20,586 nucleotides of DNA from Candidatus Microgenomates bacterium. Lineage in GTDB: Bacteria > Patescibacteriota > Microgenomatia > UBA12405 > UBA6130. Shown here piece after piece: positions 8,159 to 13,930 of this stretch (the stretch's first letter is position 1; each line of letters opens with the position of its first letter). The translations under genes and the position numbers were made by a program. Location of the stretch: positions 1 to 20,586 of the forward strand of contig WFSR01000019.1 of NCBI GenBank assembly GCA_015485895.1, read 5' to 3'. The notes beneath the pieces are model-generated. The model ran no database searches. It was not told where the DNA came from and saw nothing but the letters and a program-made list of their open reading frames with translations.

Positions 8159-8221
8159 AGACCACTCCCACGGGAGTACAACACTTTAAAGCAGTGAGGG
8201 GGCATTGGATAGCAAATAAGC

Positions 8222-8746
8222 TTAGGTTTTCACAATACTGCCACACTTTGCTTTTAGCTCTTTATAGATAGCCTCATCTTTTATGATATCCTCCGACATC
8301 TCGATGAAATATTTTATTTTCTTAACCCACCAGTCAACCCGCTTGCCCTTCTCATCGAAACAACAATAATCAGCATTATCAAAAAGATCCGCAGCTTTAA
8401 TGATTAGAGCGCTTTTCCCAGCTTTATAACAACGCTCAAAATTCTCTTTATAGCTACTAACCCTATCGTTGATCTCTTTATTGAAACTATTTGCCTGAAC
8501 AAGTTTGCTAACATTTGCGCCAAATGTTAATTTTATTTTATCTATAGTTGTTTCTGTATCCTCTACAATATCATGCAAAATACCTGCAATGACAATATCC
8601 CTATTATAGGCAAGGCTATAAAGATGAAGTCCAACTCTAATACTATGTAAAATAACCGGCTTTGGATTATGCCCCGTTTTCTGAACCGCGAAAACTAGAA
8701 ACTTTATTGCCTCTTCTATTTGTTTGTTTTCCTCAAATGTTCTCAT
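8222..8746 (-). CDS. HD-domain hydrolase, MESH1/SpoT-like (possible small alarmone hydrolase)
   Basis: The protein is about 174 residues from ATG 8746. HD-fold metal and catalytic residues are visible: H34 (LHSIRVG), H58-D59 with E62-D63 (GILHDIVEDTET), and D120 (KAADLFDN). This spacing and the total length are close to MESH1-type single-domain (p)ppGpp hydrolases, which remove the 3'-pyrophosphate from ppGpp or act on NADPH. The motif K-A-A-D-L-F-D-N corresponds to the KLADRLDN of RelA/SpoT. No synthetase domain is present. An in-frame TTG at 8758 lies too near the TGTTATAAA promoter box (8763-8771) to be transcribed, so I prefer ATG 8746. It lies 39 nt after the nucleoside phosphorylase gene. 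A general HD nucleotidase is the alternative. Confidence 0.8.
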   Translation of the reverse strand: MRTFEENKQIEEAIKFLVFAVQKTGHNPKPVILHSIRVGLHLYSLAYNRDIVIAGILHDIVEDTETTIDKIKLTFGANVSKLVQANSFNKEINDRVSSYKENFERCYKAGKSALIIKAADLFDNADYCCFDEKGKRVDWWVKKIKYFIEMSEDIIKDEAIYKELKAKCGSIVKT

Positions 8747-8762
8747 GGTCAATGACAAGCTA

Positions 8763-8771
8763 TTTATAACA
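8763..8771 (-). promoter_or_regulatory. Extended -10 box (TGTTATAAA) of the HD hydrolase gene
   Basis: TG-T-TATAAA sits in the 39-nt gap after the phosphorylase gene, 16 nt before ATG 8746. It would let the HD gene be expressed independently with a leader of about 10 nt. Confidence 0.45.
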
Positions 8772-8785
8772 AAATAACTCTACGT

Positions 8786-9562
8786 TTAGTTTTGTGTCAA
8801 GGCGTCAAGGGCTACTTTATAAAGAACTTCTAAGCCTTGTTTCGTTCTTGAAGAATGAAATTTTGGCTTCCATTTTAATTCTCCCAAGGAATCACTAATC
8901 GTAAAAATCGCCCCCATCTCCACATTCCTATATTGGGCAACAGCGAATAAGGCTGCGGCTTCCATTTCCACAGCACTGACGCCTTCTTTTTGATAACGCT
9001 TTACCTCAGCAATCGTCTCTCTATAAGGCGCATCAATAGTCCAACTCGTCCCCACAAAATACTCTTGCTGGAATTTTTCGAGGGATTCTTTTATTTTGTT
9101 AGTCATTATCGGGGAAGCATAAGCGTGTTTAGAGGGCTTAAGGTAATGGTATGAGGTTCCTTCGTCCCTAATCGCTTTTTCACAGACCATTATGCTGCCA
9201 ATTTTAATGTGCCTTTGCAAAGTGCCCGCTGTCCCAATAGAAATAAATTTCTTCACCCCAAAGGCAATCAGTTCTTCCAAAAGAGTTACTACCGTCGGAG
9301 CACCAATACCAAAATTGCCCACGACAGCAATTTTCCCATCCGTTTCGTCAAGCAAATATAGGTCACCGAAGAAACCGTCCACTTTAATTACCTTATGGGC
9401 GGTGACAATTAATTCCATTAGTCTCCTATCATAGCCAAAAATTATACCTTCGGGAGACTTATATTCCGGGTATCTTCCCGCCTCCTTTTTATACGCCATA
9501 AAATCGCTCGGCGTAAAAACAGCCGGCTTTTGGTACTTATTTTTAAAATTCGGAAAACTCAT
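8786..9562 (-). CDS. Nucleoside phosphorylase (PNP/UDP family, uridine phosphorylase-like)
   Basis: The protein is about 258 residues from ATG 9562. Family motifs are GNFGIGAPTVVTLLEEL (phosphate and ribose site), FISIGTAGTLQ, and the signature VSAVEMEAAALFAVAQ (the M-E pair that contacts ribose), followed by ISDSL. The enzyme reversibly splits a nucleoside with phosphate to base and ribose-1-phosphate in the cytoplasm. The sequence does not settle purine versus pyrimidine use. A clear AGAGG Shine-Dalgarno (9571-9575) is 8 nt before ATG 9562, so the longer frame from TTG 9598 is rejected. The TGCTATAAA box (9611-9619) gives a leader of about 42 nt. It is divergent from tsaD and upstream of the HD hydrolase, suggesting nucleotide salvage. 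Confidence 0.87.
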   Translation of the reverse strand: MSFPNFKNKYQKPAVFTPSDFMAYKKEAGRYPEYKSPEGIIFGYDRRLMELIVTAHKVIKVDGFFGDLYLLDETDGKIAVVGNFGIGAPTVVTLLEELIAFGVKKFISIGTAGTLQRHIKIGSIMVCEKAIRDEGTSYHYLKPSKHAYASPIMTNKIKESLEKFQQEYFVGTSWTIDAPYRETIAEVKRYQKEGVSAVEMEAAALFAVAQYRNVEMGAIFTISDSLGELKWKPKFHSSRTKQGLEVLYKVALDALTQN

Positions 9563-9570
9563 AGTATTTT

Positions 9571-9575
9571 CCTCT
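9571..9575 (-). promoter_or_regulatory. Shine-Dalgarno site fixing the phosphorylase start
   Basis: AGAGG on the minus strand lies 8 nt before ATG 9562 and picks that codon over TTG 9598. Confidence 0.7.
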
Positions 9576-9610
9576 ATTGGCCATGCCAAAGTTTTCAACT
9601 CTATTTTTAT

Positions 9611-9619
9611 TTTATAGCA
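9611..9619 (-). promoter_or_regulatory. Extended -10 box (TGCTATAAA) of the nucleoside phosphorylase gene
   Basis: TG-C-TATAAA lies 48 nt before ATG 9562 and back to back with the plus-strand tsaD box at 9633-9641. Confidence 0.55.
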
Positions 9620-9632
9620 TTGAATTTTCTAA

Positions 9633-9641
9633 TGCTAAAAT
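9633..9641 (+). promoter_or_regulatory. Extended -10 box (TGCTAAAAT) of tsaD
   Basis: TG-C-TAAAAT ends 8 nt before ATG 9650, identical in sequence and spacing to the SDR gene promoter at 5686-5694. Transcription would begin about 2 nt before the start codon. Confidence 0.6.
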
Positions 9642-9649
9642 AGAACTGC

Positions 9650-10780
9650 ATGGTGCACTATAATAGTCCGCAGCGACAAAATAATTACAAAATCCTTTCC
9701 ATTGATACTTCTTGTGACGAAACGGCAGCGGCGGTAACTGTGGGGCGAAGAGTCTTAAGCAATATTATCTGGTCCCAAGTCGATGTCCACCGCCCCTGGG
9801 GAGGCGTAGTCCCCGATTTGGCCCGAAAAGAACACCAAAAGCACCTGGGAGAAGTTGTCCAGTCAGCCTTAACTAGAGCCGACGCCAACAGCAAGCGTTT
9901 TCAGCTACCTTGGCGAATTAACTGGGACACTATTGACGCTATTGCTGTTACCCAAGGCCCAGGATTAGCTATTGCCCTTGAAGTAGGAATTAAAAAAGCT
10001 AAAGAACTAGCCAAAAAACATCAGGTACCGCTCATTGCTGTAAATCACATGGAAGGCCATCTGCTTTCGCCTTTGGCGAGAAATGCCAAAGCACACATTC
10101 CCCAAAGAGAACCATCGACCAAGAAAATGCCCACTCTCGGCTTGCTTATTTCCGGCGGGCATACCCAGTTGGTTCTGGTTAAAAAAATAGGTGATTACCA
10201 ACTTCTGGGTGAGACCCTTGATGATGCTGCCGGCGAAGCGTTTGACAAAGTTGCCAAAATGCTCGACCTTGGTTATCCCGGTGGCCCGATTATCGAAAAA
10301 CTGGCTTGTCAAGGCAGCCCCCACCGCTTTCAATTGCCAGTTCCCATGGCCCGCGATCCCTCACTAAACTTTAGTTTCTCAGGCTTAAAGACAGCCTGTC
10401 TTTATAAATTACGGGCTATTCCCAAGAAAGAAAAAGATCGCCAATTTTTGGCGGATTTTGCCGCCTCTTTCCAGGCAACTCTGACCAAGGCTATCACCAT
10501 TAAACTAAAAAAAGTTTTGGAAATGCATCATCCAAAACAAATTTTTCTCGGCGGCGGGGTCATCAATAATCTTTATCTAAGAAAGCAAATACGCTCGGTC
10601 GCCAGGAAACATAATATTCACGTCTTCACCCCCTATTCGCGCAACTTAATCAGTGATAACGCCGCCATGATTGGCATCGCTGCATTTTTCAAGGCCCAAA
10701 GAGGCGAATTCGTTAAGAATATTAATTTACTTGACCGCCAGCCAAATCTAAATTTTCCTTTTCAAGCCTCTCTAAATTGA
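9650..10780 (+). CDS. tsaD: tRNA threonylcarbamoyladenosine synthase subunit TsaD (Kae1/YgjD family)
   Basis: The 376-residue ASKHA-fold protein transfers the threonylcarbamoyl group to A37 of ANN-decoding tRNAs, with TsaB and TsaE. Visible motifs: SIDTSCDETAAAV (N-terminal phosphate loop), GGVVPDLARKEHQKH, QGPGLAIALEVG, the metal ligands H133 and H137 in HMEGH, LLISGGHTQLV, DDAAGEAFDKVAKML, GYPGGP, FSFSGLKTA, GGGVINN and D336 in SDNAAMIG. All expected catalytic and metal residues are present. It is somewhat longer than the usual 330-350 residues because of a short N-terminal extension, an insert near 78-88 and a tail. Its last 59 nt overlap the convergent C39-like gene. The TsaC-TsaE partner is encoded at 5776. 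Leaderless initiation is inferred from the -10 box. Confidence 0.95.
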   Translation: MVHYNSPQRQNNYKILSIDTSCDETAAAVTVGRRVLSNIIWSQVDVHRPWGGVVPDLARKEHQKHLGEVVQSALTRADANSKRFQLPWRINWDTIDAIAVTQGPGLAIALEVGIKKAKELAKKHQVPLIAVNHMEGHLLSPLARNAKAHIPQREPSTKKMPTLGLLISGGHTQLVLVKKIGDYQLLGETLDDAAGEAFDKVAKMLDLGYPGGPIIEKLACQGSPHRFQLPVPMARDPSLNFSFSGLKTACLYKLRAIPKKEKDRQFLADFAASFQATLTKAITIKLKKVLEMHHPKQIFLGGGVINNLYLRKQIRSVARKHNIHVFTPYSRNLISDNAAMIGIAAFFKAQRGEFVKNINLLDRQPNLNFPFQASLN

Positions 10781-11519
10781 GAGTTTTCCGGAGGTGGGTA
10801 ATAACTTCCGGGGGAATAAGAATATTGTTCTGTTTAAACGGCAAGTTATCCAAAACAGTGCGGCTAAAAATGATAGCCTGGTTGGCACGATTAGCCTCGT
10901 CTTTTAGATAATATTCCGCTACATCTAAAGGTAACCGCACCACCACCCCTCTTCTTCTTTCAGGTTGCTGCCTATTAAAAGAGTCGGTAATCGTTACTCT
11001 GTTTTCATTAAAACCCAAAATGGCTACCGCATGTCTTCCTTTTTGCCAACTTAATGTTTTGGGCGGCTGCATTTTTAAAGTTTGTTCCCAAATAAAATCA
11101 TTTCTCAAAGAAACCACCACAGCCTTTTCTCCTGGCTGGATATATGGTTCTAAAGAACTCAAGTTGGTAACATTACCTACTGAAACGCCTTCTAAACCTA
11201 AAGCATTAGCCAAAGCTATTGCCACATGGTGGTACATATTGCCAAAGGTATCTGTCAAAAGAAAACCCAGTGGCAATTTAGGGTTAGCAAACCGACCAGC
11301 GAGAGGCAAAAAGGCACGATATACTTCTTCTAAAGAAAATCCCCTATTAGTTCTTGTTTCATTAATAAGGCGCTTTTGAAAAATAAAGTTAATTGCCGTT
11401 CCTGCCGCAGCTAATAAACATAGAGAACGCTCCAAGTTTTTCCCAGGAAAAATTTTTGCTAGTTCCCGGCCAGCTTTTATCTGGTTTAAGGTCAAGGTTT
11501 CTAGCTTGGAAATAGTCAT
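10722..11519 (-). CDS. C39-like (papain-fold) putative cysteine peptidase, no signal peptide
   Basis: The protein is about 265 residues from ATG 11519. The layout resembles the peptidase C39-like family: a helix with a candidate nucleophile C34 (RSLCLLAAAGTAINF, where the family usually has C-G-P-A/T), a central GEKAVVVSLRND strand, then GRHAVAILGFNENRVTITDSF with H163 and D179 as the candidate dyad partners. The oxyanion-side residues are not canonical, so activity is uncertain, and no signal peptide is visible. The upstream extension to 11582 is rejected because it would read through a CCCCGAC hairpin and the promoter box. TGTTATACT at 11529-11537 ends 9 nt before the ATG. The C-terminal codons overlap the end of tsaD by 59 nt. 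Confidence 0.6.
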   Translation of the reverse strand: MTISKLETLTLNQIKAGRELAKIFPGKNLERSLCLLAAAGTAINFIFQKRLINETRTNRGFSLEEVYRAFLPLAGRFANPKLPLGFLLTDTFGNMYHHVAIALANALGLEGVSVGNVTNLSSLEPYIQPGEKAVVVSLRNDFIWEQTLKMQPPKTLSWQKGRHAVAILGFNENRVTITDSFNRQQPERRRGVVVRLPLDVAEYYLKDEANRANQAIIFSRTVLDNLPFKQNNILIPPEVITHLRKTLNLERLEKENLDLAGGQVN

Positions 11520-11528
11520 CTTCAAGCA

Positions 11529-11537
11529 AGTATAACA
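11529..11537 (-). promoter_or_regulatory. Extended -10 box (TGTTATACT) of the C39-like gene
   Basis: TG-T-TATACT (5/6 to TATAAT) ends 9 nt before ATG 11519, again implying a leaderless or nearly leaderless transcript. Confidence 0.5.
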
Positions 11538-11543
11538 CCCGGC

Positions 11544-11561
11544 CCCCGACATTCGTCGGGG
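11544..11561 (+). repeat. GC-rich palindrome CCCCGAC-ATTC-GTCGGGG
   Basis: A perfect 7-bp stem with a 4-nt loop sits just upstream of the C39-like promoter and 17 nt before the long inverted repeat. No T-run follows on either strand, so it is not a typical terminator. It is GC-rich in a very AT-rich neighbourhood, as dispersed palindromic elements are. Confidence 0.6.
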
Positions 11562-11577
11562 CAGGCAAACTCTAATT

Positions 11578-11758
11578 ACCAAAATCCTAAATTCTAAATC
11601 CTAAACAAATTCAAATGACCAAATATTTAAATGTTCAAAACATTTCCTTTTTCTTCTTTTTTTCTTTCTTTCTTTTTTTGTCTTTTGTTTTGGTCATTTG
11701 ATCATTTGAATTTTGATCATTGTTTAGAATTTGGGTCATTAGGATTTAGGATTTTGGT
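11578..11758. repeat. 181-bp imperfect inverted-repeat element with polypyrimidine centre (MITE-like)
   Basis: The outer arms match perfectly over 15 bp (ACCAAAATCCTAAAT at 11578-11592 against 11744-11758). Inner arms match over 12 bp (CAAATGACCAAA at 11612-11623 against 11689-11700). Between them are near-repeats of AAATCCTAAA and TTCTAAA. The centre, 11641-11690, is almost pure T and C on the plus strand. No coding frame or transposase is visible. The repeat-like sequence continues to about 11790 with GGTGCTTGGAATTTG. Together with the palindrome at 11544 it fills the gap between the C39-like gene and the tRNA. Confidence 0.75.
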
Positions 11759-11810
11759 ATTGTTTGAAATTTGGTGCTTGGAATTTGATGCTTAAAGTAT
11801 GTAACTTCAG

Positions 11811-11883
11811 TCGGGGATGGCGGATTCGAACCGCCAGCCTCACGAACCCGAATCGTGCGCGCTACCAATTGCGCCAATCCCCG
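11811..11883 (-). tRNA. tRNA-Pro (anticodon CGG)
   Basis: A full 73-nt cloverleaf is present on the minus strand. The acceptor stem is CGGGGAT/ATCCCCG with the bacterial proline C1-G72 pair, the D stem is GCGC/GCGC around AATTGGTA, the anticodon stem is CACGA/TCGTG with loop TTCGGGT (anticodon CGG, reading CCG), the variable loop is AGGCT, and the T arm is GGCGG-TTCGAAT-CCGCC. The discriminator is A, and CCA is not encoded. G36 and G37 make it a TrmD substrate. A perfect TATAAT ends 7 nt upstream. No clear T-run terminator follows the 3' end. Confidence 0.95.
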
Positions 11884-11890
11884 TTGCCTA

Positions 11891-11896
11891 ATTATA
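11891..11896 (-). promoter_or_regulatory. -10 box (TATAAT) of the tRNA-Pro gene
   Basis: A perfect TATAAT ends 7 nt before the first tRNA base. It is a useful internal standard for the -10 consensus in this genome; no convincing -35 is visible. Confidence 0.65.
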
Positions 11897-11952
11897 ACCC
11901 ATTATTGTTTTTCCTGCCCACAGCCAAAACATTTTTTTCTCCATTTTAAATT

Positions 11953-11961
11953 TGTTAATAT
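11953..11961 (+). promoter_or_regulatory. Extended -10 box (TGTTAATAT) of trmD
   Basis: TG-T-TAATAT (4/6 to TATAAT plus the TG extension) ends 8 nt before ATG 11970, the same placement as in tsaD and the SDR gene. Confidence 0.45.
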
Positions 11962-11969
11962 AAGGCAGA

Positions 11970-12656
11970 ATGAGAATTGACGTAATCACTCTTTTCCCAG
12001 AACTTTTTGAGCCCTTTAAAACATGGAGCATGATTAAAAAAGCCCGCTCTAAAAACATTCTCCAGCTTAAAATCCACAATCTCCGCCGCTGGGCACTAGA
12101 CAAGTACGGCACCGTCGATGACCATCCCTATGGCGGCGGGCCAGGCATGATTCTTCGTGTCGAGCCTGTTTACCAAGCCCTGAAAGATTTAAAAGCTTTT
12201 CCCCCATCCAAAAATGCCAAAGTTATCCTCCTCTCCGCTAAAGGTAAGACATTGACCCAACAAAAAGCCCAAAAATTGGCACAATTATCACGCTTAGTTC
12301 TAATTTGTGGGCACTACGAAGGAACTGACGAACGAATACGCGCTCATCTAGTAGATGAAGACATTTCTATCGGCAACTACATTATTTCTGGAGGAGAATT
12401 AGCGGCCATGGTTTTAACCGATGCTGTTAATCGGCTCTTGCCTGGTGTCCTTAAAACAGAAACAGCCTGGCAAATAGAGTCATTCTCACCGGGGCTCGAA
12501 AAACTAAAGGGGCAAAAAACAGCCGCGCTTCTGGAATATCCCCAATATACCCGGCCAGCAAATTTTCAAGGTTGGAAAGTGCCAGAAGTGCTCCTTTCTG
12601 GCAACCATCAACAAATTTACAAATGGCGCCAACGGCACATTAAAATTAAAAAATGA
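11970..12656 (+). CDS. trmD: tRNA (guanine37-N1)-methyltransferase
   Basis: The 228-residue SPOUT methyltransferase uses S-adenosylmethionine to make m1G37 in tRNAs with G36-G37, preventing +1 frameshifts. Diagnostic segments: MRIDVITLFPELF at the N-terminus, DDHPYGGGPGM, the knotted SAM site LICGHYEGTDERI and SIGNYIISGGELAAMV-LTDAV, the catalytic aspartate in this TDAV segment, and QYTRPANFQGWKVPEVLLSGNH in the C-terminal domain. Length is near the family norm (230-250). It is divergent from tRNA-Pro(CGG), which is one of its substrates. Its TGA overlaps the ATG of the PAP2-kinase fusion, so the two are translationally coupled. In many bacteria trmD sits instead with rimM and rplS; neither is here. 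Confidence 0.97.
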   Translation: MRIDVITLFPELFEPFKTWSMIKKARSKNILQLKIHNLRRWALDKYGTVDDHPYGGGPGMILRVEPVYQALKDLKAFPPSKNAKVILLSAKGKTLTQQKAQKLAQLSRLVLICGHYEGTDERIRAHLVDEDISIGNYIISGGELAAMVLTDAVNRLLPGVLKTETAWQIESFSPGLEKLKGQKTAALLEYPQYTRPANFQGWKVPEVLLSGNHQQIYKWRQRHIKIKK

Positions 12657-13660
12657 TCTGGCTTAACTCTCCTTTTCTCTTGATTCTTCTTATATCTTTC
12701 CCCTTTCTCTTAGCCCTCCAGCGTAACAACCGCCGCCTGATCAACCTCTTAACAGCTGGTAATGCCCTAATACTCTTTTTAGTCCAACTTATTAAACAGA
12801 TAACTGCTATCCCACGCCCCTACCAAATTGAGCCTAACATCCTAGGAGTAAAAACCAATATTCCTAACGATTATAGTTTTCCATCTCTCCATGCTGGCTT
12901 AGCAACTTTCTTTGCCTGGGCAATGAGCTATATCTCTCCCAAATTAAGTTGGCTCTGGTTCGGTATCCTAGCAATTATTGCTTACTCACGTATTCGTTTT
13001 GGCCTTCACTACCCTCGCGATATTATCGCCGGTTTTGGTCTTGCTACCCTCATTTTCTGGTCTCTTATTTTTCTAACCCAACACCGCCAACAATTTAGTG
13101 CTTTCACCCAAGCTAATGTCCGGCGGAAAATATTTCACCTCTTTTACGGCCTTTCTTTAGTAGCTCTAATGACCACACAAATCCCTATGCAATGGGTTTT
13201 CATCTTCTTTCTGATCATTATTTATAGTATAATTATCCTTTTTCCTATTTTACCGCATAAACTACAGATATTGATCAATTATTTTGAACGGCCAGGCAAA
13301 CGGCAACTCTGGGGGGTATTTTTCTTTACTTTAAGCGCTTTCACCGCCTATCTTCTTTTCCCATTTCATATTGCCAGCGCCGCAATCCTTTATTTAGCTG
13401 TAGGCGATTCTGTTAACGCCTTAGTAGGGGCTTTCTTTCACCTTCCTCCCCAACAGAAACGTCTCGAAGCTACTCTTGCCGCCACTGGCGCCTCCTTCTT
13501 AATTACTCTCCCTTATCTCTCCCCACAAGCAGCTTTATTAGGGAGTTTAATAACGGCTCTTTTTGAATTTAGCGAACCTAAGATCAAAGGCCATAAAATA
13601 AATGATAATGTCCTTATTCCCATTGCTAGTGGCCTAGTCGTCTTTTTAGCTAGAATTTAG
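12653..13660 (+). CDS. PAP2 lipid phosphatase fused to a CTP-dependent polyprenol/phytol/dolichol-kinase-like domain
   Basis: The 335-residue protein is entirely membrane-embedded. Residues about 1-140 carry all three PAP2 motifs: K48-x6-R55-P56 (KQITAIPRP), P77-S-L-H80 (PSLHAG), and S112-R113-x5-H119-x3-D123 (SRIRFGLHYPRD), giving the catalytic His pair and Asp. Residues about 155-335 match the dolichol kinase/VTE5/DGK1-type CTP-using kinase layout: RRKIFHLFYG (157-166), LAVGDSVNALVG with D252, KRLEATLA (270-276) and NDNVLIP (317-323). The first domain removes phosphate from a lipid phosphate or diphosphate, and the second would add phosphate to a polyprenol. Substrates are inferred from the polyprenyl-phosphate glycosyltransferases nearby. 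It overlaps trmD (ATGA) and, at its stop, the small convergent membrane gene. Confidence 0.82.
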   Translation: MIWLNSPFLLILLISFPFLLALQRNNRRLINLLTAGNALILFLVQLIKQITAIPRPYQIEPNILGVKTNIPNDYSFPSLHAGLATFFAWAMSYISPKLSWLWFGILAIIAYSRIRFGLHYPRDIIAGFGLATLIFWSLIFLTQHRQQFSAFTQANVRRKIFHLFYGLSLVALMTTQIPMQWVFIFFLIIIYSIIILFPILPHKLQILINYFERPGKRQLWGVFFFTLSAFTAYLLFPFHIASAAILYLAVGDSVNALVGAFFHLPPQQKRLEATLAATGASFLITLPYLSPQAALLGSLITALFEFSEPKIKGHKINDNVLIPIASGLVVFLARI

Positions 13661-13920
13661 CCAAAGCGGAAAACCGACCACCCCAGAAGAAGGGCCAAGA
13701 ACGCAAAAAGAAAATATTCTCCTAAAACTCGTAAAGATAGGTCGTGGTGATACCAATGGTGTACTAAACCCCAAAGTAGATAGAAACTTACCAAACTTAG
13801 CAGTAGGCGCTGTTCTAAAGGTAATGAAAAACGCAAATGAAAAAAGAAAATTAAAACCGCCAAAAAACTGGCAAAGAGAATGGCAAAATCAAGAGGGTAT
13901 TCTTTAATTTCCCGATGCAT
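13657..13920 (-). CDS. Small three-helix membrane protein of unknown function
   Basis: The 87-residue protein shows three hydrophobic segments (about residues 12-28, 38-52 and 66-82) and a short histidine-rich loop, GLVHHWYHHDLSLR, between helices two and three. I do not recognise the family. A perfect AGGAGG (13925-13930) lies 4 nt before the ATG and overlaps the stop codon of the upstream CAP gene, so the two are translationally coupled. This suggests a partner or membrane chaperone of the CAP protein. The clustered histidines could bind metal or haem, but no known motif is complete. Its stop overlaps the end of the PAP2-kinase gene. Confidence 0.75.
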   Translation of the reverse strand: MHREIKEYPLDFAILFASFLAVLIFFFHLRFSLPLEQRLLLSLVSFYLLWGLVHHWYHHDLSLRVLGEYFLFAFLALLLGWSVFRFG

Positions 13921-13924
13921 AGCG

Positions 13925-13930
13925 CCTCCT
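13925..13930 (-). promoter_or_regulatory. Shine-Dalgarno AGGAGG overlapping the CAP stop codon
   Basis: AGGAGG lies 4 nt before ATG 13920 and shares bases with the TAG of the CAP gene, a standard layout for translational coupling. Confidence 0.75.

Noticed and set aside
10007..10333. Minus-strand frame of 108 codons
   Set aside because: It is fully antisense to conserved tsaD motifs and shows no family features.
11020..11379. Plus-strand frame of 119 codons
   Set aside because: It is antisense to the C39-like gene, has no recognisable domain and no promoter or ribosome binding site.
11520..11582. Upstream extension of the C39-like gene to 11582
   Set aside because: The added residues are translated from a CCCCGAC hairpin and from the -10 box, and ATG 11519 has the standard promoter spacing.
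11641..11690. T/C-rich tract as a terminator or simple-sequence regulatory tract
   Set aside because: No GC-rich stem precedes it on either strand; it is better explained as the core of the inverted-repeat element.
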